The notes under the pieces were generated by a model that worked only from the letters and a program-made list of their open reading frames with translations, did not search any database and was not told the origin of the DNA. Shown here in pieces: positions 37,544-50,642 of a DNA stretch of 64,000 nucleotides. Position 1 is the stretch's first letter; each line of letters opens with the position of its first letter. The translations under genes and the position numbers were made by a program. This DNA comes from Strigamia acuminata (lineage: Eukaryota; Arthropoda; Chilopoda; Geophilomorpha; Linotaeniidae), in the NCBI GenBank assembly GCA_949358305.1, contig CASHSZ010000069.1, positions 95,839 through 159,838 on the forward strand. Direction: 5' to 3'.

Positions 37544-40500
37544 CACCGACTTTTGGCAATTTGTGACAAATTTTCACAGAATTTCGGCAACATTTTACGA
37601 CACATTTCTGCCCGGTTGGACACATTTCCACAGGTTTTTTGTAAAACGTTGCTAAAATTCCGTTGAATTTCATCAAAAATTGTGTCAAAAGTCGGTGACG
37701 GGCGGAGGGGCGAGCTCCGGGCGCCCGAGAGAGAGAGAGAAAGAGAGAGAGGGGACGGCCGGGGCTCCCGCCAACGGGCGGAGGGGCGAGCCTTGGCGGG
37801 TTGGGCGTGCACTATCTAGGCATGTGGGCGCTCGATTTACCGGCACGTTGGACAAGTTTTGAAAATTTTTTTTTCCTAATTTTTGACAAAATTAGCACCG
37901 AATTTTGCCAATATTTGATAAATTTCCACGGAATTTTATCAATGTTTTACAAAAAACCCCTGGAAATGTGTCCAATCGAGCAGAAATGTCTCGTAAAATA
38001 TCGCTGAAATTTGTCTAAAATTGACAAAAAATCGGTGCAAGTTTTGCTAGATATTTGCCCGGATCAAACTGTGCCCGAAACCGCCCGATCTGACAGTGTG
38101 CACGCGGGCTGGACGTGCCCACTGTCCCCGCATGTGCACTCGCCGGCGCGTTGGACGAGTTTAAGAAGATTTTATCAATTTCTGACAAAACTTGCATCGA
38201 TTTTTTGTCAATATTTGATAAATTTCCCCAGAATTTTAGCAATAAAACCTTTGAAAATGTATCCAAAAGAGCAGAAATGTCCTGTAAAATATTGCTGAAA
38301 ATCTGTTGAAATTCATCAAATATTGACAAAAATCTGTGACGAGCGGAGGGGCGATCCTTTGGCGGCCGAAAGAGAGAGGGGGGACGGTCGGGGCTCCCGC
38401 CGACGGGCGGAGGGGCGAGCCTTGGCGGCCGAGAGAGAGAGAGAGAGAGGACGGCCGGGGCTCCCGCCGGCGCACTGTCCACGCATGGGCGCGCTCGATT
38501 TACTGGCGCGTTGGACGAATTTTAAATTTTTTGTTTCCTATTTCTGACAAAATTTGCACCGACTTTTGGCAATTTGTGACAAATTTTCACAGAATTTCGG
38601 CAACATTTTACGACACATTTCTGCCCGGTTGGACACATTTCCACAGGTTTTTTGTAAAACGTTGCTAAAATTCCGTTGAATTTCATCAAAAATTGTGTCA
38701 AAAGTCGGTGACGGGCGGAGGGGCGAGCTCCGGGCGCCCGAGAGAGAGAGAGAAAGAGAGAGAGAGGGGACGGCCGGGGCTCCCGCCAACGGGCGGAGGG
38801 GCGAGCCTTGGCGGGTTGGGCGTGCACTATCTAGGCATGTGGGCGCTCGATTTACCGGCACGTTGGACAAGTTTTGAAAATTTTTTTTTCCTAATTTTTG
38901 ACAAAATTAGCACCGAATTTTGCCAATATTTGATAAATTTCCACGGAATTTTATCAATGTTTTACAAAAAACCCCTGGAAATGTGTCCAATCGAGCAGAA
39001 ATGTCTCGTAAAATATCGCTGAAATTTGTCTAAAATTGACAAAAAATCGGTGCAAGTTTTGCTAGATATTTGCCCGGATCAAACTGTGCCCGAAACCGCC
39101 CGATCTGACAGTGTGCACGCGGGCTGGACGTGCCCACTGTCCCCGCATGTGCACTCGCCGGCGCGTTGGACGAGTTTAAGAAGATTTTATCAATTTCTGA
39201 CAAAACTTGCATCGATTTTTTGTCAATTTTTGATAAATTTCCCCAGAATTTTAGCAATAAAACCTTTGAAAATGTATCCAAAAGAGCAGAAATGTCCTGT
39301 AAAATATTGCTGAAAATCTGTTGAAGTTCATCAAATATTGACAAAAATCTGTGACGAGCGGAGGGGCGATCCTTTGGCGGCCGAAAGAGAGAGGGGGGAC
39401 GGTCGGGGCTCCCGCCGACGGGCGGAGGGGCGAGCCTTGGCGGCCGAGAGAGAGAGAGAGAGAGGACGGCCGGGGCTCCCGCCGGCGCACTGTCCACGCA
39501 TGGGCGCGCTCGATTTACTGGCGCGTTGGACGAATTTTAAATTTTTTGTTTCCTATTTCTGACAAAATTTGCACCGACTTTTGGCAATTTGTGACAAATT
39601 TTCACAGAATTTCGGCAACATTTTACGACACATTTCTGCCCGGTTGGACACATTTCCACAGGTTTTTTGTAAAACGTTGCTAAAATTCCGTTGAATTTCA
39701 TCAAAAATTGTGTCAAAAGTCGGTGACGGGCGGAGGGGCGAGCTCCGGGCGCCCGAGAGAGAGAGAGAAAGAGAGAGAGAGGGGACGGCCGGGGCTCCCG
39801 CCAACGGGCGGAGGGGCGAGCCTTGGCGGGTTGGGCGTGCACTATCTAGGCATGTGGGCGCTCGATTTACCGGCACGTTGGACAAGTTTTGAAAATTTTT
39901 TTTTCCTAATTTTTGACAAAATTAGCACCGAATTTTGCCAATATTTGATAAATTTCCACGGAATTTTATCAATGTTTTACAAAAAACCCCTGGAAATGTG
40001 TCCAATCGAGCAGAAATGTCTCGTAAAATATCGCTGAAATTTGTCTAAAATTGACAAAAAATCGGTGCAAGTTTTGCTAGATATTTGCCCGGATCAAACT
40101 GTGCCCGAAACCGCCCGATCTGACAGTGTGCACGCGGGCTGGACGTGCCCACTGTCCCCGCATGTGCACTCGCCGGCGCGTTGGACGAGTTTAAGAAGAT
40201 TTTATCAATTTCTGACAAAACTTGCATCGATTTTTTGTCAATTTTTGATAAATTTCCCCAGAATTTTAGCAATAAAACCTTTGAAAATGTATCCAAAAGA
40301 GCAGAAATGTCCTGTAAAATATTGCTGAAAATCTGTTGAAGTTCATCAAATATTGACAAAAATCTGTGACGAGCGGAGGGGCGATCCTTTGGCGGCCGAA
40401 AGAGATAGGGGGGACGGTCGGGGCTCCCGCCGACGGGCGGAGGGGCGAGCCTTGGCGGCCGAGAGAGAGAGAGAGAGAGGACGGCCGGGGCTCCCGCCGG

Positions 40501-42261
40501 CGCACTGTCCACGCATGGGCGCGCTCGATTTACTGGCGCGTTGGACGAATTTTAAATTTTTTGTTTCCTATTTCTGACAAAATTTGCACAGACTTTTGTC
40601 AATTTTTGACAAATTTTCACGGAATTTCAGCAATGGGACGGACTTATGTAAAACATCGCTTAAAATCTGGAAATCTGTCAAATCTTCTTTAAATTTATGC
40701 AAGATATTGGGAAATTTTGGTTTAACTCGTCCAACGGGCCGGTAAATCGAGCGCCCACACGCGCCCACATGCACGTCCAACCCGCATGGGCACTGTCACA
40801 TCGGACGTTTGTTGCGTGCAAAACTTGCACCGACTTTTGGCCATTTTTGGTTAAACTTCCGCACAATTTCTGCCCGATTGGACACTGAGGTTCGGTTTCC
40901 GACCGGGTCGTTTCTTGTCCGACCCGCGGCGCGTCGCGGCGCGGCCGGAGGACGGCCCTCGTCCCCAAAAACCACACTCCGAGTCACGGGTCGCACGGCC
41001 AACAGGCCGTGACGGGCCGTAGCGGGTCGAAAACGGGCCGTTAACGGCCCGTTGACAGCCCGTTAGCGGCCCGCATGAGGTCGCACGGGCCGTCGGCGAG
41101 CCGAAGTCCGGGAACGAAGGCCGTTACGGGACCGTGACGGGACCGTCGGCGGCCCGTTAACGGCCCGTGCGAGCCGTTACGGGATCGTGACGGGACCGTC
41201 GGCGGCCCGTTAACGGCCCGTGCGAGCCGTTACGGAATCGTGACGGGACCGTCGGCGGCCCGTTAACGGCCCGTGCGGGCCGTTACGGGATCGTGACGGG
41301 ACCGTCGGCGGCCCGTTAACGGCCCGTGCGACCCCATGCGGGCCGTTGACGGGCCGTTAACGGGCCGTTAACGGGCCGTTAACGGGCCGTGACGGTGTAA
41401 ATCGAAAAAATCAACAACCGACAACACGTACATGAAAACGCGTACAACATTCATAGACATTAATCTCGAATCCTGTTTTTGGTTTTACGCCGTTAACGGG
41501 CCGTTAACGGCCCGTTAACGGCCCGTTAACGGCCCGTTAACGGCCCGCATGAGGTCGTACGGGCCGTTACGGGGTCGTGACGGGACCGTCGGCGGCCCGT
41601 TAACGGCCCGTGCGGGCCGTTACGGGATAGTTACGGAACCGTCGGCGGCCCGTTAACGGCCCGTGCGAGCCGTTACGGGATCGTGACGGGACCGTCGGCG
41701 GCCCGTTAACGGCCCGTGCGAGCCGTTACGGGATTGTGACGGGACCGTCGGCGGCCCGTTAACGGCCCGTGCGGGCCGTTTTCGACCCGTTGCGGCCGTT
41801 TTCGACCCGTTGCGGCCCGTTTTCGACCCGTTACGGTCCTTGGCCGTAACGGGCCGAAAACGGGAAAACTGAAAAAGTCGAGTGCGAGACCACGTGACCC
41901 GGAGTGTGGTTTTTGGGGACGAGGGCCGTCCTCCGACCGCGCCGTGACGCGCCGCGGGTCGGTCACCAACTTTTGTCAATTTTTGACAGATTTTCACGGA
42001 ATTTCAGCGACATTTTACGAGACGTTTCTGCCCGATGGGACGGACTTCTGTAAAACATTGCTTAAAATCCATGGAAATTTATCACATATTGACAAAATTC
42101 GGTGCAAGTTTTGTCAGAAATTAGGAAAAAACTTTTTTCAAAACTCGTCCAACGCGCCGGTAAATTGAGCGCCCACGTGCGTCGACAGTGGGCGCTTCAA
42201 AACCGCGTGGACACTGTCAGATCTCGGCACAGTTTGATGCGCCCAAATCTAGCAATACTTG
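37544..42261. repeat. HOR 10 (units a-c-c', 4718 bp)
   Basis: Units at 37544 (1013 bp, the same 2-bp GA-tract contraction as 18009), 38557 and 39572; spacer 40587-42261 (1675 bp) with the diagnostic A at 41057. The ends match HOR 5, whereas the middle unit matches HOR 2. Confidence 0.93.
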
Positions 42262-45200
42262 CACCGACTTTTGGCAATTTGTGACAAATTTTCACAGAAT
42301 TTCGGCAACATTTTACGACACATTTCTGCCCGGTTGGACACATTTCCACAGGTTTTTTGTAAAACGTTGCTAAAATTCCGTTGAATTTCATCAAAAATTG
42401 TGTCAAAAGTCGGTGACGGGCGGAGGGGCGAGCTCCGGGCGCCCGAGAGAGAGAGAGAAAGAGAGAGAGAGGGGACGGCCGGGGCTCCCGCCAACGGGCG
42501 GAGGGGCGAGCCTTGGCGGGTTGGGCGTGCACTATCTAGGCATGTGGGCGCTCGATTTACCGGCACGTTGGACAAGTTTTGAAAATTTTTTTTTCCTAAT
42601 TTTTGACAAAATTAGCACCGAATTTTGCCAATATTTGATAAATTTCCACGGAATTTTATCAATGTTTTACAAAAAACCCCTGGAAATGTGTCCAATCGAG
42701 CAGAAATGTCTCGTAAAATATCGCTGAAATTTGTCTAAAATTGACAAAAAATCGGTGCAAGTTTTGCTAGATATTTGCCCGGATCAAACTGTGCCCGAAA
42801 CCGCCCGATCTGACAGTGTGCACGCGGGCTGGACGTGCCCACTGTCCCCGCATGTGCACTCGCCGGCGCGTTGGACGAGTTTAAGAAGATTTTATCAATT
42901 TCTGACAAAACTTGCATCGATTTTTTGTCAATTTTTGATAAATTTCCCCAGAATTTTAGCAATAAAACCTTTGAAAATGTATCCAAAAGAGCAGAAATGT
43001 CCTGTAAAATATTGCTGAAAATCTGTTGAAATTCATCAAATATTGACAAAAATCTGTGACGAGCGGAGGGGCGATCCTTTGGCGGCCGAAAGAGAGAGGG
43101 GGGACGGTCGGGGCTCCCGCCGACGGGCGGAGGGGCGAGCCTTGGCGGCCGAGAGAGAGAGAGAGAGAGGACGGCCGGGGCTCCCGCCGGCGCACTGTCC
43201 ACGCATGGGCGCGCTCGATTTACTGGCGCGTTGGACGAATTTTAAATTTTTTGTTTCCTATTTCTGACAAAATTTGCACCGACTTTTGGCAATTTGTGAC
43301 AAATTTTCACAGAATTTCGGCAACATTTTACGACACATTTCTGCCCGGTTGGACACATTTCCACAGGTTTTTTGTAAAACGTTGCTAAAATTCCGTTGAA
43401 TTTCATCAAAAATTGTGTCAAAAGTCGGTGACGGGCGGAGGGGCGAGCTCCGGGCGCCCGAGAGAGAGAGAGAAAGAGAGAGAGAGGGGACGGCCGGGGC
43501 TCCCGCCAACGGGCGGAGGGGCGAGCCTTGGCGGGTTGGGCGTGCACTATCTAGGCATGTGGGCGCTCGATTTACCGGCACGTTGGACAAGTTTTGAAAA
43601 TTTTTTTTTCCTAATTTTTGACAAAATTAGCACCGAATTTTGCCAATATTTGATAAATTTCCACGGAATTTTATCAATGTTTTACAAAAAACCCCTGGAA
43701 ATGTGTCCAATCGAGCAGAAATGTCTCGTAAAATATTGCTGAAATTTGTCTAAAATTGACAAAAAATCGGTGCAAGTTTTGCTAGATATTTGCCCGGATC
43801 AAACTGTGCCCGAAACCGCCCGATCTGACAGTGTGCACGCGGGCTGGACGTGCCCACTGTCCCCGCATGTGCACTCGCCGGCGCGTTGGACGAGTTTAAG
43901 AAGATTTTATCAATTTCTGACAAAACTTGCATCGATTTTTTGTCAATTTTTGATAAATTTCCCCAGAATTTTAGCAATAAAACCTTTGAAAATGTATCCA
44001 AAAGAGCAGAAATGTCCTGTAAAATATTGCTGAAAATCTGTTGAAATTCATCAAATATTGACAAAAATCTGTGACGAGCGGAGGGGCGATCCTTTGGCGG
44101 CCGAAAGAGAGAGGGGGGACGGTCGGGGCTCCCGCCGACGGGCGGAGGGGCGAGCCTTGGCGGCCGAGAGAGAGAGAGAGAGAGGACGGCCGGGGCTCCC
44201 GCCGGCGCACTGTCCACGCATGGGCGCGCTCGATTTACTGGCGCGTTGGACGAATTTTAAATTTTTTGTTTCCTATTTCTGACAAAATTTGCACCGACTT
44301 TTGGCAATTTGTGACAAATTTTCACAGAATTTCGGCAACATTTTACGACACATTTCTGCCCGGTTGGACACATTTCCACAGGTTTTTTGTAAAACGTTGC
44401 TAAAATTCCGTTGAATTTCATCAAAAATTGTGTCAAAAGTCGGTGACGGGCGGAGGGGCGAGCTCCGGGCGCCCGAGAGAGAGAGAGAAAGAGAGAGAGA
44501 GGGGACGGCCGGGGCTCCCGCCAACGGGCGGAGGGGCGAGCCTTGGCGGGTTGGGCGTGCACTATCTAGGCATGTGGGCGCTCGATTTACCGGCACGTTG
44601 GACAAGTTTTGAAAATTTTTTTTTCCTAATTTTTGACAAAATTAGCACCGAATTTTGCCAATATTTGATAAATTTCCACGGAATTTTATCAATGTTTTAC
44701 AAAAAACCCCTGGAAATGTGTCCAATCGAGCAGAAATGTCTCGTAAAATATTGCTGAAATTTGTCTAAAATTGACAAAAAATCGGTGCAAGTTTTGCTAG
44801 ATATTTGCCCGGATCAAACTGTGCCCGAAACCGCCCGATCTGACAGTGTGCACGCGGGCTGGACGTGCCCACTGTCCCCGCATGTGCACTCGCCGGCGCG
44901 TTGGACGAGTTTAAGAAGATTTTATCAGTTTCTGACAAAACTTGCATCGATTTTTTGTCAATTTTTGATAAATTTCCCCAGAATTTTAGCAATAAAACCT
45001 TTGAAAATGTATCCAAAAGAGCAGAAATGTCCTGTAAAATATTGCTGAAAATCTGTTGAAATTCATCAAATATTGACAAAAATCTGTGACGAGCGGAGGG
45101 GCGATCCTTTGGCGGCCGAAAGAGAGAGGGGGGACGGTCGGGGCTCCCGCCGACGGGCGGAGGGGCGAGCCTTGGCGGCCGAGAGAGAGAGAGAGAGAGG

Positions 45201-46981
45201 ACGGCCGGGGCTCCCGCCGGCGCACTGTCCACGCATGGGCGCGCTCGATTTACTGGCGCGTTGGACGAATTTTAAATTTTTTGTTTCCTATTTCTGACAA
45301 AATTTGCACAGACTTTTGTCAATTTTTGACAAATTTTCACGGAATTTCAGCAATGGGACGGACTTATGTAAAACATCGCTTAAAATCTGGAAATCTGTCA
45401 AATCTTCTTTAAATTTATGCAAGATATTGGGAAATTTTGGTTTAACTCGTCCAACGGGCCGGTAAATCGAGCGCCCACACGCGCCCACATGCACGTCCAA
45501 CCCGCATGGGCACTGTCACATCGGACGTTTGTTGCGTGCAAAACTTGCACCGACTTTTGGCCATTTTTGGTTAAACTTCCGCACAATTTCTGCCCGATTG
45601 GACACTGAGGTTCGGTTTCCGACCGGGTCGTTTCTTGTCCGACCCGCGGCGCGTCGCGGCGCGGCCGGAGGACGGCCCTCGTCCCCAAAAACCACACTCC
45701 GAGTCACGGGTCGCACGGCCAACAGGCCGTGACGGGCCGTAGCGGGTCGAAAACGGGCCGTTAACGGCCCGTTGACGGCCCGTTAGCGGCCCGCATGAGG
45801 TCGCACGGGCCGTCGGCGAGCCGAAGTCCGGGAACGAAGGCCGTTACGGGACCGTGACGGGACCGTCGGCGGCCCGTTAACGGCCCGTGCGAGCCGTTAC
45901 GGGATCGTGACGGGACCGTCGGCGGCCCGTTAACGGCCCGTGCGAGCCGTTACGGAATCGTGACGGGACCGTCGGCGGCCCGTTAACGGCCCGTGCGGGC
46001 CGTTACGGGATCGTGACGGGACCGTCGGCGGCCCGTTAACGGCCCGTGCGACCCCATGCGGGCCGTTGACGGGCCGTTAACGGGCCGTTAACGGGCCGTT
46101 AACGGGCCGTGACGGTGTAAATCGAAAAAATCAACAACCGACAACACGTACATGAAAACGCGTACAACATTCATAGACATTAATCTCGAATCCTGTTTTT
46201 GGTTTTACGCCGTTAACGGGCCGTTAACGGCCCGTTAACGGCCCGTTAACGGCCCGTTAACGGCCCGCATGAGGTCGTACGGGCCGTTACGGGGTCGTGA
46301 CGGGACCGTCGGCGGCCCGTTAACGGCCCGTGCGGGCCGTTACGGGATAGTTACGGAACCGTCGGCGGCCCGTTAACGGCCCGTGCGAGCCGTTACGGGA
46401 TCGTGACGGGACCGTCGGCGGCCCGTTAACGGCCCGTGCGAGCCGTTACGGGATTGTGACGGGACCGTCGGCGGCCCGTTAACGGCCCGTGCGGGCCGTT
46501 TTCGACCCGTTGCGGCCGTTTTCGACCCGTTGCGGCCCGTTTTCGACCCGTTACGGTCCTTGGCCGTAACGGGCCGAAAACGGGAAAACTGAAAAAGTCG
46601 AGTGCGAGACCACGTGACCCGGAGTGTGGTTTTTGGGGACGAGGGCCGTCCTCCGACCGCGCCGTGACGCGCCGCGGGTCGGTCACCAACTTTTGTCAAT
46701 TTTTGACAGATTTTCACGGAATTTCAGCGACATTTTACGAGACGTTTCTGCCCGATGGGACGGACTTCTGTAAAACATTGCTTAAAATCCATGGAAATTT
46801 ATCACATATTGACAAAATTCGGTGCAAGTTTTGTCAGAAATTAGGAAAAAACTTTTTTCAAAACTCGTCCAACGCGCCGGTAAATTGAGCGCCCACGTGC
46901 GTCGACAGTGGGCGCTTCAAAACCGCGTGGACACTGTCAGATCTCGGCACAGTTTGATGCGCCCAAATCTAGCAATACTTG
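42262..46981. repeat. HOR 11 (units b-b-d, 4720 bp)
   Basis: Units at 42262, 43277 and 44292; spacer 45307-46981 (1675 bp, five right-hand palindromes). It is the right-hand partner of HOR 6 and ends the 19,535-bp offset duplication. Confidence 0.93.
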
Positions 46982-49900
46982 CACCGACTTTTGGCAATTT
47001 GTGACAAATTTTCACAGAATTTCGGCAACATTTTACGACACATTTCTGCCCGGTTGGACACATTTCCACAGGTTTTTTGTAAAACGTTGCTAAAATTCTG
47101 TTGAATTTCATCAAAAATTGTGTCAAAAGTCGGTGACGGGCGGAGGGGCGAGCTCCGGGCGCCCGAGAGAGAGAGAGAAAGAGAGAGAGAGGGGACGGCC
47201 GGGGCTCCCGCCAACGGGCGGAGGGGCGAGCCTTGGCGGGTTGGGCGTGCACTATCTAGGCATGTGGGCGCTCGATTTACCGGCACGTTGGACAAGTTTT
47301 GAAAATTTTTTTTTCCTAATTTTTGACAAAATTAGCACCGAATTTTGCCAATATTTGATAAATTTCCACGGAATTTTATCAATGTTTTACAAAAAACCCC
47401 TGGAAATGTGTCCAATCGAGCAGAAATGTCTCGTAAAATATCGCTGAAATTTGTCTAAAATTGACAAAAAATCGGTGCAAGTTTTGCTAGATATTTGCCC
47501 GGATCAAACTGTGCCCGAAACCGCCCGATCTGACAGTGTGCACGCGGGCTGGACGTGCCCACTGTCCCCGCATGTGCACTCGCCGGCGCGTTGGACGAGT
47601 TTAAGAAGATTTTATCAATTTCTGACAAAACTTGCATCGATTTTTTGTCAATTTTTGATAAATTTCCCCAGAATTTTAGCAATAAAACCTTTGAAAATGT
47701 ATCCAAAAGAGCAGAAATGTCCTGTAAAATATTGCTGAAAATCTGTTGAAATTCATCAAATATTGACAAAAATCTGTGACGAGCGGAGGGGCGATCCTTT
47801 GGCGGCCGAAAGAGAGAGGGGGGACGGTCGGGGCTCCCGCCGACGGGCGGAGGGGCGAGCCTTGGCGGCCGAGAGAGAGAGAGAGAGAGGACGGCCGGGG
47901 CTCCCGCCGGCGCACTGTCCACGCATGGGCGCGCTCGATTTACTGGCGCGTTGGACGAATTTTAAATTTTTTGTTTCCTATTTCTGACAAAATTTGCACC
48001 GACTTTTGGCAATTTGTGACAAATTTTCACAGAATTTCGGCAACATTTTACGACACATTTCTGCCCGGTTGGACACATTTCCACAGGTTTTTTGTAAAAC
48101 GTTGCTAAAATTCCGTTGAATTTCATCAAAAATTGTGTCAAAAGTCGGTGACGGGCGGAGGGGCGAGCTCCGGGCGCCCGAGAGAGAGAGAGAAAGAGAG
48201 AGAGAGGGGACGGCCGGGGCTCCCGCCAACGGGCGGAGGGGCGAGCCTTGGCGGGTTGGGCGTGCACTATCTAGGCATGTGGGCGCTCGATTTACCGGCA
48301 CGTTGGACAAGTTTTGAAAATTTTTTTTTCCTAATTTTTGACAAAATTAGCACCGAATTTTGCCAATATTTGATAAATTTCCACGGAATTTTATCAATGT
48401 TTTACAAAAAACCCCTGGAAATGTGTCCAATCGAGCAGAAATGTCTCGTAAAATATTGCTGAAATTTGTCTAAAATTGACAAAAAATCGGTGCAAGTTTT
48501 GCTAGATATTTGCCCGGATCAAACTGTGCCCGAAACCGCCCGATCTGACAGTGTGCACGCGGGCTGGACGTGCCCACTGTCCCCGCATGTGCACTCGCCG
48601 GCGCGTTGGACGAGTTTAAGAAGATTTTATCAGTTTCTGACAAAACTTGCATCGATTTTTTGTCAATTTTTGATAAATTTCCCCAGAATTTTAGCAATAA
48701 AACCTTTGAAAATGTATCCAAAAGAGCAGAAATGTCCTGTAAAATATTGCTGAAAATCTGTTGAAATTCATCAAATATTGACAAAAATCTGTGACGAGCG
48801 GAGGGGCGATCCTTTGGCGGCCGAAAGAGAGAGGGGGGACGGTCGGGGCTCCCGCCGACGGGCGGAGGGGCGAGCCTTGGCGGCCGAGAGAGAGAGAGAG
48901 AGAGGACGGCCGGGGCTCCCGCCGGCGCACTGTCCACGCATGGGCGCGCTCGATTTACTGGCGCGTTGGACGAATTTTAAATTTTTTGTTTCCTATTTCT
49001 GACAAAATTTGCACAGACTTTTGTCAATTTTTGACAAATTTTCACGGAATTTCAGCAATGGGACGGACTTATGTAAAACATCGCTTAAAATCTGGAAATC
49101 TGTCAAATCTTCTTTAAATTTATGCAAGATATTGGGAAATTTTGGTTTAACTCGTCCAACGGGCCGGTAAATCGAGCGCCCACACGCGCCCACATGCACG
49201 TCCAACCCGCATGGGCACTGTCACATCGGACGTTTGTTGCGTGCAAAACTTGCACCGACTTTTGGCCATTTTTGGTTAAACTTCCGCACAATTTCTGCCC
49301 GATTGGACACTGAGGTTCGGTTTCCGACCGGGTCGTTTCTTGTCCGACCCGCGGCGCGTCGCGGCGCGGCCGGAGGACGGCCCTCGTCCCCAAAAACCAC
49401 ACTCCGAGTCACGGGTCGCACGGCCAACAGGCCGTGACGGGCCGTAGCGGGTCGAAAACGGGCCGTTAACGGCCCGTTGACGGCCCGTTAGCGGCCCGCA
49501 TGAGGTCGCACGGGCCGTCGGCGAGCCGAAGTCCGGGAACGAAGGCCGTTACGGGACCGTGACGGGACCGTCGGCGGCCCGTTAACGGCCCGTGCGAGCC
49601 GTTACGGGATCGTGACGGGACCGTCGGCGGCCCGTTAACGGCCCGTGCGAGCCGTTACGGAATCGTGACGGGACCGTCGGCGGCCCGTTAACGGCCCGTG
49701 CGGGCCGTTACGGGATCGTGACGGGACCGTCGGCGGCCCGTTAACGGCCCGTGCGACCCCATGCGGGCCGTTGACGGGCCGTTAACGGGCCGTTAACGGG
49801 CCGTTAACGGGCCGTGACGGTGTAAATCGAAAAAATCAACAACCGACAACACGTACATGAAAACGCGTACAACATTCATAGACATTAATCTCGAATCCTG

Positions 49901-50642
49901 TTTTTGGTTTTACGCCGTTAACGGGCCGTTAACGGCCCGTTAACGGCCCGTTAACGGCCCGCATGAGGTCGTACGGGCCGTTACGGGGTCGTGACGGGAC
50001 CGTCGGCGGCCCGTTAACGGCCCGTGCGGGCCGTTACGGGATAGTTACGGAACCGTCGGCGGCCCGTTAACGGCCCGTGCGAGCCGTTACGGGATCGTGA
50101 CGGGACCGTCGGCGGCCCGTTAACGGCCCGTGCGGGCCGTTTTCGACCCGTTGCGGCCGTTTTCGACCCGTTGCGGCCGTTTTCGACCCGTTGCGGCCCG
50201 TTTTCGACCCGTTACGGTCCTTGGCCGTAACGGGCCGAAAACGGGAAAACTGAAAAAGTCGAGTGCGAGACCACGTGACCCGGAGTGTGGTTTTTGGGGA
50301 CGAGGGCCGTCCTCCGACCGCGCCGTGACGCGCCGCGGGTCGGTCACCAACTTTTGTCAATTTTTGACAGATTTTCACGGAATTTCAGCGACATTTTACG
50401 AGACGTTTCTGCCCGATGGGACGGACTTCTGTAAAACATTGCTTAAAATCCATGGAAATTTATCACATATTGACAAAATTCGGTGCAAGTTTTGTCAGAA
50501 ATTAGGAAAAAACTTTTTTCAAAACTCGTCCAACGCGCCGGTAAATTGAGCGCCCACGTGCGTCGACAGTGGGCGCTTCAAAACCGCGTGGACACTGTCA
50601 GATCTCGGCACAGTTTGATGCGCCCAAATCTAGCAATACTTG
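46982..50642. repeat. HOR 12 (units b*-d, 3661 bp)
   Basis: Units at 46982 and 47997; spacer 49012-50642 is the shortest (1631 bp). It has the long 20-bp tract and four palindromes but lacks one whole 53-bp repeat near 50120, leaving seven. The missing unit is the one whose diagnostic bases read ATTGTG in the other copies. Confidence 0.93.
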
